Of a DNA stretch of 57,720 nucleotides, positions 51,239-57,720 are shown in pieces (within the stretch, counting starts at the first letter, position 1; every line of letters begins with the position of its first letter). A model generated the notes under the pieces. It made no database searches. It worked only from the letters and a program-made list of their open reading frames with translations, and was not told the origin of the DNA. This DNA is from Bacillota bacterium (lineage in GTDB: Bacteria > Bacillota > Sulfobacillia > JACIYH01). The DNA lies in assembly GCA_030019365.1 (NCBI GenBank), contig JASEFA010000014.1, positions 1 to 57,720 of the forward strand. The letters are read 5' to 3'. The translations under genes and the position numbers were made by a program.

Positions 51239-53000
51239 ATTTCAGCCCCTTGGCCGGCGGGTGCAGGTGGCAGGGGGAGCGACGGTGCTTGAGGCGGTCC
51301 AGTTGCTCGGTCGTGAGCTGGGTGACTGGGGTGTGGTTGCCACCTGTGGGGGTCAGGGCAGGTGTGGTCGGTGCCTGGTGCGGGTTGTGAGTGGGGCCGT
51401 ATCGGGTGCCGATGAGCAGGAGCTGGAGCTTCTGGCGCGGCAGGGTGCTGTGGGGTACCGGCTGGCCTGTCGGGCGAGGGTGCTGGGGGACGTCCGGATG
51501 GAGCTTGACCGCGTCCGGGGTGGGGACCGGCTGCAGGTGGGGGGAGTAGTGGGGCCGGGAGGGCTGCGGCCCGAGCCTGCGGTGAGGCAGGTGGAGTTCA
51601 GGGTTGAGCCTCCTGCGGTGGGCGAGCGTGCGGGCGATGCGGACAGGGTGGCCGCGGCGGTGGGTGCCGGGCTGCGGTATGACCTGGAAGTATTGCGGTC
51701 ACTGTCGGACGATCTCGGGCGCTGGGGTTTTGGGGGGTGGGCGGTGGTCCGCGGTGATGAGGTCATCGCCGTGCAGCCCCGGCGTGCGCCTCTTTGGGGT
51801 CTGGCCGTCGACCTGGGGACGACGAAGGTGGCGGCGTACCTGGTCGACCTGGACAGCGGTGAGATCATGGAGTCGGGGGCCGTCCTCAATCCCCAGATAG
51901 CTTACGGCGAGGACGTGGTATCGCGGCTGGGCTATGCCTCCGTGTCGGCGGATAACTACCGCCGCATCCGGGGTGCGGTGGGGGAGGGGCTGAACGGTCT
52001 GGCCGGGGAGCTCTGCCGCCGGGCCGGATGCGAGACGGCTGACATTTACGAAGCGGTGGTATGCGGCAACACGGCCATGCACCACCTGCTCCTGGGCCTG
52101 CCGGTGGGGCAGCTGGTGCGCGCGCCCTATGTGCCGGCCCTGACCGGTCCCGTGGACGTGAAGGCGAGGGAGCTGGGTTTCGGTTTTGCGGCGGGGGCGT
52201 ACGTGCACCTCATGCCCTGCGTAGCGGGTTACGTGGGTGGTGACCACGTGGGGGTGATCCTTGCCACGCGGCTTCTGGAGCACCGGGGGGTGGCGCTGGC
52301 CATAGACGTGGGGACCAACACGGAGATTGCGCTGGTGAGGGAGGGCGGGGTGACCTGTTGCTCCTGTGCGTCCGGTCCTGCGTTCGAGGGGGGTCATGTT
52401 TCCCGGGGGATGCGGGCGCTGGCGGGTGCTATCGACCGGGTGTGGCTGGAGGGGGAGGAGATCAGGTACACGGTGGTGGGGGGTGGGGATGCGGCCGGGT
52501 TCTGCGGGGCCGGGCTCATCGACCTCTTGGCCGTGCTCCTGCGTGCCGAGGTCATGGATGCTGGCGGCCGGCTGCGGGCCGGTGCCCCGGGGGTGGAGGA
52601 GGGTCCTGACGGGCTCCAGTTCCGGCTGGGCGGGGCACCTCTCACCCAGCGGGACATCCGGGAGCTTCAGCTGGCCAAGGCGGCGGTTCGTTCCGGGATC
52701 GAGGGCCTGTTGCGGACCACGGGCACCCGGGTGGAGGAAGTAGAGACGGTTTATCTAGCGGGGGCGTTCGGGGTGGCCATAGATCCCGAGAGTGCCATGG
52801 CCGTGGGCATGTTTCCGCGGTTGCCCCGGGAGAGGTTTGAGCCGGTGGGGAATGCGGCGGGCATGGGAGCGTACCTGGCTCTTGTCTCCGAGAGTGAGCG
52901 CCGGGAGGCCTCCCGGGTGGCGCAGTCCGCCGGTTACCTGGAACTGATGACCCTGCCCGGGTACCAGGAGTTATTCCTTTCCTGCCTCAGCTTTTCCTGA
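51225..53000 (+). CDS. Corrinoid reductive activase (RACo/RamA-type ASKHA ATPase with ferredoxin domain)
   Basis: About 591 residues. An N-terminal [2Fe-2S] ferredoxin-like domain has the cysteine pattern CGGQGRCGRC...RLACRARV; a linker follows, then the DUF4445 ASKHA ATPase domain with GLAVDLGTTKVAAYLVDLDSG (phosphate loop), VVCGNTAMHHLLLGLPV, LAIDVGTNTEIAL and VYLAGAFGVAIDPESAMAVGMFP. Such activases reduce oxidised Co(II) corrinoid to Co(I) using ATP. ATG 51225 behind gggggaggcggg. It completes a four-component methyl-transfer system and may serve both corrinoid proteins in the window. Confidence 0.93.
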   Translation: MPVVEFQPLGRRVQVAGGATVLEAVQLLGRELGDWGVVATCGGQGRCGRCLVRVVSGAVSGADEQELELLARQGAVGYRLACRARVLGDVRMELDRVRGGDRLQVGGVVGPGGLRPEPAVRQVEFRVEPPAVGERAGDADRVAAAVGAGLRYDLEVLRSLSDDLGRWGFGGWAVVRGDEVIAVQPRRAPLWGLAVDLGTTKVAAYLVDLDSGEIMESGAVLNPQIAYGEDVVSRLGYASVSADNYRRIRGAVGEGLNGLAGELCRRAGCETADIYEAVVCGNTAMHHLLLGLPVGQLVRAPYVPALTGPVDVKARELGFGFAAGAYVHLMPCVAGYVGGDHVGVILATRLLEHRGVALAIDVGTNTEIALVREGGVTCCSCASGPAFEGGHVSRGMRALAGAIDRVWLEGEEIRYTVVGGGDAAGFCGAGLIDLLAVLLRAEVMDAGGRLRAGAPGVEEGPDGLQFRLGGAPLTQRDIRELQLAKAAVRSGIEGLLRTTGTRVEEVETVYLAGAFGVAIDPESAMAVGMFPRLPRERFEPVGNAAGMGAYLALVSESERREASRVAQSAGYLELMTLPGYQELFLSCLSFS

Positions 53001-53167
53001 CGGCGGTTTTTCCGGCTGTGCACACGCCGGCTCGGCGGTTGGGTGTACCGCTGCCCCCAGCGTCCCGGCCGCCGGTGGCAGAGTTCCTGGGGGCTCTTTG
53101 CCCGCCTGGTGGATGAGGGAGACTGCGCGGGGATCGTTGCGCCGGGGTGGTCTGCAGGATTTCCGGG

Positions 53168-53272
53168 CGGGGTGGCGTATATATAGATACGACTAGACAA
53201 GTATGGAACCGAGGGGCCGTAATGGGTCGCCCTGAAAGGCGTACCCGCTCGGGGTCGCCTAGAAGGAGGGGG
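53168..53272 (+). promoter_or_regulatory. Conserved structured leader, copy 2
   Basis: The same ordered blocks as at 47950-48046 are present: AAGTATGGAACC, GTAATGGGTCGCC, TGAAAGGCG, CCGCTC and GGGGTCGCCT, ending in agaaggaggggg. The outer stem is kept by different bases (CCGAG-x-GG with CC-x-CTCGG), suggestive of RNA-level conservation. Here the leader is separated from the next corrinoid gene by ~240 bases of debris, so it may be orphaned. Confidence 0.55.
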
Positions 53273-53274
53273 AT

Positions 53275-53430
53275 GTCGGTGGTGCGCAGGATCTGGGCCC
53301 GCCGGGTGATGCTGAAGATGCGCTAGTGGGCCATGAGTGCGAGGGAGCGGAGGATTTCGGGCCGGTAGCGGGCGGGTCGGGCGCTGTGGGAGTAGAGGGG
53401 GCTGAGGACGGGCAGGAGGCGTGAAACCGG
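53275..53430 (-). mobile_element. Transposase N-terminal fragment (IS1182/IS4-like)
   Basis: Minus-strand reading gives RLLPVLSPLYSHSARPARY, RPEILRSLALMAH, an in-frame stop, then RIFSITRRAQILRTTDI, a pattern typical of the N-terminal domain of DDE transposases of the IS1182-like group. It lacks start and catalytic region and has a stop, so it is a dead fragment. Confidence 0.6.
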
Positions 53431-53513
53431 TCAGGGCAAATCGGCAAGTTGGCCTCTGACAGCCTAAGGAGTTTGCGAGAGGCCGCACGGAAGATACCAG
53501 GGGGGATTTAGAG

Positions 53514-54146
53514 ATGGTTGAAGATCTGGTTAAGAGTATGGTGGATATGAACGAACAAGAGGCGCTGAGGATAACGATGGAAATGCTGGAGGGTGGTAAG
53601 GATCCTCTTAAGGTCTTGGAGCTATGCAAGGATGCCATGGCTGCTGTCGGAGAGAAGTTCGAGAAGCGAGAGTACTTCCTGTCGGAGCTTGTCTTCGCCG
53701 CCGAGGTACTTAAGAAGATCATGGAGTTGACCCTACCCAAGCTGGAGAAAGAGGAGGTTAGACGGGTAGGCACTATTGTACTGGGCACCGTCCAAGGAGA
53801 CGTCCACGACATAGGCAAGAACATTTTCAAGGTGCTCGCTGAGGCGTCCGGTTTCGAACTAATCGACCTTGGTATCGATGTCCCTTGTGAGCGGTTTGTC
53901 GAAGCCGTCAGAACCCGCAATCCCGATATCGTCGGTATGTCCGGCCTGGTAACGGCAAGTGTCGGATCCATGAAGAAAACCATTGATGCACTGAAAGACG
54001 CTGGGCTGAGACATGGGGTTAAAGTGATTATCGGCGGTGGAAGAGCGGACGAATCGGTCAAGCAGTACAGCGGAGCAGATGCCTGGGCAGACGATGCAGC
54101 GAAAGGTGTAAGGCTATGCAAGGAACTAATAGGAATAAAGGAGTAA
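53514..54146 (+). CDS. Second methyltransferase corrinoid protein (MtbC/MttC-like)
   Basis: 210 residues, paralogous to the protein at 48054: cap domain (EALRITMEMLEGGKDPLKVLELCKDAMAAVGEKFEKREYFLSELVF) and B12 domain with QGDVHDIGKNIF, IDLGIDV and IIGGG, so the cobalt-binding His is intact. ATG 53514 follows aggggggat. Codon use is visibly richer in A/T and AGA/AGG than in neighbouring genes, as is the next gene, indicating transfer from a lower-GC source. Confidence 0.93.
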   Translation: MVEDLVKSMVDMNEQEALRITMEMLEGGKDPLKVLELCKDAMAAVGEKFEKREYFLSELVFAAEVLKKIMELTLPKLEKEEVRRVGTIVLGTVQGDVHDIGKNIFKVLAEASGFELIDLGIDVPCERFVEAVRTRNPDIVGMSGLVTASVGSMKKTIDALKDAGLRHGVKVIIGGGRADESVKQYSGADAWADDAAKGVRLCKELIGIKE

Positions 54147-54160
54147 GGGGTGAGGGTTTT

Positions 54161-55396
54161 ATGACCATAAAGACCGCTTCGGAACTATCCAAAGAACGCC
54201 TTGAACGTATCGAGAGAGTCATCGAGTTAAAAGAACCTGATAGGGTACCTCTGGCCGGCGTAATGGGTGATATGGTACCAGCATACTCTGGCATTACACA
54301 ACACGAATATTGTTATGACTACGAGAAATCGCGTGAGGCTACTGTGAAGTTCCTCCAGGACTTTCCATGCGATATGTCGTTTGCGGGCATCACCGGAGTT
54401 GGAGAGCTTCCACTCAGCATTGCCTTCTCGGATTATCCCGACATATCTCCAAGTATATCATTCGTATCCGGTCCACTCCACGACGTTTTAGGTGATAAAT
54501 ACGCGAGATTCCCCGGCAGAGAGCTTGCTGAAGACAGCTCGCCACAGTTCATTGGTGGAGAATGGATGCAGCCTGGCGAATATGAGGACTTAATCGAGGA
54601 TCCAGTAAGATTTGTAGCCGAGACCGTACTTCCAAGGGTATGTCGTAACCTGGAGAAACCGGGGTCTCGCCAGACAATGGCAACCATGGCAAGGCTTGGG
54701 ATGGAACTCAGCAAGCTCGCAGCCTTCGGGCAAGCCTTAGCCGCAGACCTGGCAGAGTTAGGATACCCTCCTGCAGTAATGGCTTTTGCCTACTCGCCGC
54801 TAGACTTTATAGGCGACTTTCTGAGGGATGTTACAAATGTGTTGCTTGACCTTCGCAGATACCCTGATAAGGTTAAGCAAGCCTGTGAAGCGCTGGTAGA
54901 GCCTATTCTCAAAGTGGCGTTGGCGCTTAAGCCTGCGGGAGCCAAGCTCGCTTTTATCCCACTGCACCTTAATGAGTACCTCTCACCCGATCTCTACAAT
55001 GAGTTCTACTGGCCCCACCTGAAAAGGATTATTGCTGAGCTGGGCAATGAAGGCATGAAGTCGTTCGTGTTCTTCGAGGGTTACCATGACGCGCATCTGG
55101 AGACAATTCTCGAGCTGCCTGCGGGCTGGGGTATAGCGTACTTCGAGAAGACGGACGTGAGAAAGGCAAAGAAGATTCTTAAGGGACATACCTGTGTAAT
55201 GGGCGGGATACCGATGGGCCTGCTGATAAGCGGCACCCCCGAGAAGATAGATGAGTATGTTAAGAACCTACTTGAAGAGGTAAAGCCAGGGGGAGGCTTC
55301 ATTCTGGCGTCGGGGACCGCAATAGCCCCACGAGAGACTTCCGTGGAGAACATTAGGGCTCTGATAGACGCTGTGGAGAAATACGGAAGATATTAG
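54161..55396 (+). CDS. Second UroD-family corrinoid methyltransferase (MT I)
   Basis: About 411 residues, UroD-like TIM barrel related to the enzyme at 48695 but clearly diverged: shared IELKEPDRVPLAGVMG-type start, IPLHLNEYLSP (His), SFVFFEGYHDAH (Glu), TCVMGGIPM (Cys) and GGGFILASGT. ATG 54161 with ggtgagg at spacing six is preferred to 54116. It is the cognate partner of the preceding corrinoid protein and likely acts on a different methyl donor from the first pair. There is no second MT II or activase, so these functions are presumably borrowed from the upstream cluster. Confidence 0.9.
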   Translation: MTIKTASELSKERLERIERVIELKEPDRVPLAGVMGDMVPAYSGITQHEYCYDYEKSREATVKFLQDFPCDMSFAGITGVGELPLSIAFSDYPDISPSISFVSGPLHDVLGDKYARFPGRELAEDSSPQFIGGEWMQPGEYEDLIEDPVRFVAETVLPRVCRNLEKPGSRQTMATMARLGMELSKLAAFGQALAADLAELGYPPAVMAFAYSPLDFIGDFLRDVTNVLLDLRRYPDKVKQACEALVEPILKVALALKPAGAKLAFIPLHLNEYLSPDLYNEFYWPHLKRIIAELGNEGMKSFVFFEGYHDAHLETILELPAGWGIAYFEKTDVRKAKKILKGHTCVMGGIPMGLLISGTPEKIDEYVKNLLEEVKPGGGFILASGTAIAPRETSVENIRALIDAVEKYGRY

Positions 55397-55559
55397 GAGG
55401 GATGTATACAGCCTGTCGTGCGAACCTGCCAGCACGCAACCACAGCGGGGCGAGAGCGGGGGGCTGGCTCCACAAGGTCACCGCCGAGTTCTCGTGGACG
55501 GCTTTATTGTCCGTTCCCTCCGTCACCCTGGTCACGCAGCCAAGGTCGTCTGCCTCTGC
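55397..55559. other. Junction after the lower-GC methyltransferase pair
   Basis: GC content rises again; no gene or recognisable RNA seen. It probably belongs to the end of the decayed insertion sequence that follows. Confidence 0.35.
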
Positions 55560-55880
55560 GGGGGCAGAGTAACCTCTTCGCCCCAGCCCATCGCGCCACA
55601 AGGTGCCGCCAGAGCTTGAGCAGGTTGTTGTGCGCGGCGCAGATCAGCCGCCATTCGCTCCGGCAGGCAAGATAGCGCCTCGGCATGAACCGGTCACAAC
55701 CCCGCGCCACTTTGATTTGCCCGAACACCGGCTTCGCCAGCTCCGTTTGTAAATCTCGCGCCCCCCGCTTGGTCAAGACCTTCCGCTCCATCCACTCCCG
55801 AAGCGGCATCCAGCGCGGGATCCGGCCCCACGGACACCCGCACTTCCTCATCGCGTTCCGTTGCTTCCAGTTGGTTTTTG
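55560..55880 (-). mobile_element. Transposase C-terminal fragment (IS1182-like)
   Basis: Minus strand: CGCPWGRIPRWMPLREWMERK, LTKRGARDLQTELAKPVFGQIK, VARGCDRFMPRRYLACRSEW, RLICAAHNNLLKLWRHL. The (E/K)PVFGQIK...RG...EW.LICAAHNLLKL pattern is diagnostic of the C-terminal end of IS1182-type transposases. The N-terminal part is missing and a Lys replaces the usual catalytic-region Glu before PVFGQIK, so the element is inactive. Confidence 0.8.
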
Positions 55881-56598
55881 CGCTTCTGTTGGTTATGTTC
55901 TGCATGTCCGGCTCGGCATTTGCGGCTGGCGCGTCCGACAGTGCTCGTAACGTGGCTGAACAGGCTCTTCAGATCTACAAGGGGAGAAGTTCAATTTCAA
56001 GAGCAGCTATGAGCTCCAAGACGCAAGCCTTGGCGAGTCGCTTCCAGTGTGCGTGTTCGATGTGGGCAAACTCGCGAATGGCGTACCCACGCTCGAGAGC
56101 GCGATGAACGACGCCAACATGGTGGAGTATATGGTTATGGCCAACGGACGGGCTGTGACCCGCCTCACCTTAAAAAGCGGCGATAGCTATGTCAGGTACC
56201 GCTTTGGCGGGTCGGGATCAAATCTCGCCCGTGGTCTGGCATCGCTACCCGAGACGGCCCGTCCGGACGCCAGGCTGGTGGTGCTGGGCGCAGCGGAGTT
56301 CCTGTACGTCAAGCTGCCGAACCAGGAGTTGGTCGTAGCAATAAACGCTGCGCCTGTCGGGGGCATCCCCAATTTCAAAGTTCATACGGGGCCTCAGGCG
56401 CTGGAGATGCTCAAGCAAGTGGCCACGGAGATGCTCAAGGATGGCGGCGTGCCTGGTGGCGGCCCTGGCCATTCGGGGCTGACCCCGGAGAAGCGGCCGG
56501 CAACTTCCCCGTGGGTGATGCCTTCCCTCCTGGGGACGGTCTTGGCGGGCTGCGGGCTTTACTTCTACCGGAGCCGGGCCAAGACGCACGTTGAGTGA
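55871..56598 (+). pseudogene. Exported membrane-anchored protein gene, 5' truncated and frameshifted
   Basis: Two frames join into one protein. The first (from ~55871) gives a signal peptide and mature start: FALLLVMFCMSGSAFAAG then ASDSARNVAEQALQIYKG. At AAGGGGAG (55979-55986) a -1 change leads into the second frame: EKFNFKSSYELQDASLGESL, then a ~150-residue domain with VRYRFGGSGSNL and a C-terminal transmembrane helix (SPWVMPSLLGTVLAGCGLYFYRS). The 5' end abuts the transposase fragment and no SD is visible, so the start is probably lost. A downstream start such as GTG 56047 could still make a 183-residue piece. No family recognised. Confidence 0.65.
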
Positions 56599-56679
56599 CT
56601 AATCTATATTTCCCGGACGTTCCATCCGGGACACCTCAACAAGGTACTGCACGTCTCTGAAGGCGGGAGATGGCAGGGG

Positions 56680-57132
56680 ATGAGGGCAAGGCTGGTCATT
56701 CTCATGTTAGCCGCGGGAGTGATCGTTGGGGTCGAGGCTTGCGGCGCGCCCAAGGCAAATGCGGTGAAGGACCTCTTTGCTCAGTTCGGGTGGATTGTCC
56801 TGGGAGAACCGGTGGAGGGTGAGGATATACTACCCGCCGAGTTCAAGGTTTGCCCCGGCTTCCCATGGCGTGTCTATGTGGATCTCTCTAAGGATGCCGG
56901 ACTCGACTTCAGCCCGCTTGCGGGGGCCAGGGTGAAGACGGTGCGGTTCCGGGTCGAGGACTCGCAGGGCGAGCGGCTGAAGGAGATTCGCGAGTATCTT
57001 CTCTGGGGAGTTGCTCTGCTTGACCAGGAAGGGAAGGTCGTGGGAGCGTGGCTGACTTACACGGACAAGCAGGGGAGCTTTGCACCAGGGATTCCGGGGT
57101 ACTCCTTGCAGGGAAAGACCCTTGAAGAGTGA
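56680..57132 (+). CDS. Small exported protein, DUF4830-like
   Basis: 150 residues. The N terminus is a signal sequence (RLVILMLAAGVIVGVEACGAP) with a Cys that may be lipidated, although the lipobox is atypical. The mature part has the pattern FGWIVLGEPVEGEDILPAEF ... VYVDLSKDAGLDFSPLAGARVKTVRF, resembling DUF4830/DUF4829 proteins of Bacillota (YxxL-Q-x-AGFDLSPYKGK type), function unknown. ATG 56680 follows a G-rich gcagggg. A factor-independent terminator lies downstream, so it is probably the last gene of its unit. Confidence 0.7.
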   Translation: MRARLVILMLAAGVIVGVEACGAPKANAVKDLFAQFGWIVLGEPVEGEDILPAEFKVCPGFPWRVYVDLSKDAGLDFSPLAGARVKTVRFRVEDSQGERLKEIREYLLWGVALLDQEGKVVGAWLTYTDKQGSFAPGIPGYSLQGKTLEE

Positions 57133-57197
57133 CGGGACTGACTTGGCCAGAGTACTCCCAGAAATACGCAGACAATTAGCAAGGCGCTTCATGCAAG

Positions 57198-57230
57198 CTG
57201 GTCGGCTGCCAACCGACCAGTCTTGTGTTT
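57198..57230 (+). terminator. Rho-independent terminator
   Basis: CTGGTCGG (57198-57205) pairs with CCGACCAG (57213-57220) around ctgccaa and is followed by TCTTGTGTTTT. This is the best classical terminator in the window and ends the DUF4830-like transcript. Confidence 0.8.
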
Positions 57231-57274
57231 TCGACGTCCGGTCTCCCACGCCTTCACCCAGGTTGTGGGCTGAC

Positions 57275-57720
57275 ATGGTGCGCTCGACACGGGTAAGCGA
57301 ACGTCGGCACGCAGCGGTGGGCCTTCAGGGTCTGGTGCTAGACATTCTTCGCGGCGGCTGGGTTGCTGTCATGTGGTCGGGGACGGGAAAGTTGGTCGAT
57401 ATGCCCGGGTTTCAAGCAGTCCTCAGGGTCTCGTATCCATTTGTGAATCCAGAAGTACGGCCTCTGCTCACGTGGATATTCGGCACGGCCGAGTTTCTGG
57501 TGGGTTGGGCGCTGGTTGCCGGTATCTGCCTGCCCGCCGCTACCGCTGGCGGTGCCGTGCTTACCACCAGCGATTCCGTCGGTCTCTGCCTCGCCTGGTA
57601 TCTGCAGCCCTGGATGCGCGATTGCGGGTGTCTGCCGGTGCTGTCCTCGCCCCCATTGGCAGCCTTGCCCTCGAACGTAGACCTGGTGGAGGACGTGCGG
57701 GGGCTGGCGCGGTTGGCAGA
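57275..57720 (+). CDS. MauE/DoxX-like integral membrane protein, truncated by the window end
   Basis: An open frame of at least 148 codons from ATG 57275 with no stop before the end. It reads as the MauE/DoxX pattern: GGWVAVMWSGTGKLVDMPGF (the conserved GxGKL...GF), then WIFGTAEFLVGWALVAGICLPAAT and a further hydrophobic helix, ending near DCGCLPVLSS, where the CGC resembles the CGCFG motif of MauE-type proteins. Such proteins move electrons or mature disulfides in redox enzymes. The frame stays open upstream to before 57260, so an earlier start is possible; no good SD is visible. Confidence 0.65.
   Translation, partial: MVRSTRVSERRHAAVGLQGLVLDILRGGWVAVMWSGTGKLVDMPGFQAVLRVSYPFVNPEVRPLLTWIFGTAEFLVGWALVAGICLPAATAGGAVLTTSDSVGLCLAWYLQPWMRDCGCLPVLSSPPLAALPSNVDLVEDVRGLARLA

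Larger units (their letters stand above)
53001..53513. other. Spacer with leader copy 2 and transposase debris
   Basis: About 510 bases with no intact gene. It contains the second copy of the corrinoid leader (53168-53272), directly followed by a start-like ATG with only 16 further codons before a stop, and a minus-strand transposase fragment. After ~53430 base composition falls, marking the edge of the lower-GC segment. Confidence 0.6.

Noticed and set aside
53275-55880. Intact insertion sequence carrying the second methyltransferase pair
   Set aside because: The transposase pieces are an N-terminal fragment on the left and a C-terminal fragment on the right of the same strand, the wrong order for one interrupted transposase, and no terminal inverted repeats were found by eye.
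1-57720. tRNA, rRNA, prophage or replication-origin features
   Set aside because: No tRNA T-loop pattern with matching stems, rRNA segments, phage structural genes or DnaA-box clusters were noticed on reading; a tRNAscan or Infernal run would be needed to exclude small RNAs.

Overview
The window looks like the chromosome of a high-GC, spore-forming Bacillota (clostridial or Limnochordia/Moorella-like lineage). The evidence is a gerA-gerB-gerC germinant-receptor operon, many TTG and GTG starts behind strong Shine-Dalgarno (SD) sites, a c-di-GMP-I riboswitch, and a corrinoid/tetrahydrofolate methyl-transfer cluster typical of anaerobic methylotrophs and acetogens. Species cannot be named from the sequence alone.

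Layout. 0.3-7.6 kb: GntR/FCD regulator, M28 aminopeptidase, dipeptide-type ABC transporter (binding protein plus two permeases, no ATPase here) and an M24 Xaa-Pro-type peptidase; a peptide uptake and degradation unit. 7.6-8.5 kb: gene-poor spacer with hairpins, a ~33-bp tandem repeat and a promoter. 8.5-16.0 kb: a complete four-gene SMC-type Wadjet (JetABCD) anti-plasmid operon with an unusual internally duplicated JetB. 16.2-17.5 kb: exported TPR/copper-amine-oxidase-N-domain protein on the minus strand behind a c-di-GMP-I riboswitch. 17.7-18.3 kb: small ORF and a scrambled remnant of the M24 peptidase gene. 18.3-22.2 kb: gerA-gerB-gerC on the minus strand.

22.6-31.9 kb: PucR regulator followed by carbamate kinase, DUF2877, FdrA and DUF1116 proteins (the AllK/H/F/G oxamate-carbamoyltransferase set), a ring-opening cyanurate/barbiturate amidohydrolase and a permease. 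I read this as a phosphorolytic ureide pathway that makes carbamoyl phosphate and then ATP. 31.9-37.4 kb: a membrane methyltransferase-like protein and a complete BMP/nucleoside-type ABC importer. 37.5-47.3 kb: GntR regulator with a clear operator, then a carboxylate-catabolism cluster (MmgE/PrpD, DUF2848, TctBAC transporter, cupin, malate/ureidoglycolate-type dehydrogenase, nitrilase-family amidase, split UxaA-type dehydratase).

47.3-55.9 kb: a four-component corrinoid methyl-transfer system (corrinoid protein, UroD-family methyltransferase, DHPS-like methyltransferase, reductive activase), then a second corrinoid protein/UroD pair of clearly lower GC flanked by transposase remnants. A conserved, apparently structured ~95-bp leader occurs before both corrinoid genes. 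55.9-57.7 kb: a damaged exported-protein gene, a small lipoprotein-like gene with a terminator, and the 5' part of a MauE/DoxX-like membrane protein running off the window end.

The observations most worth following up are the ring-opening hydrolase/AllFGHK operon, the fused-tandem JetB, and the duplicated leader of the corrinoid operons.
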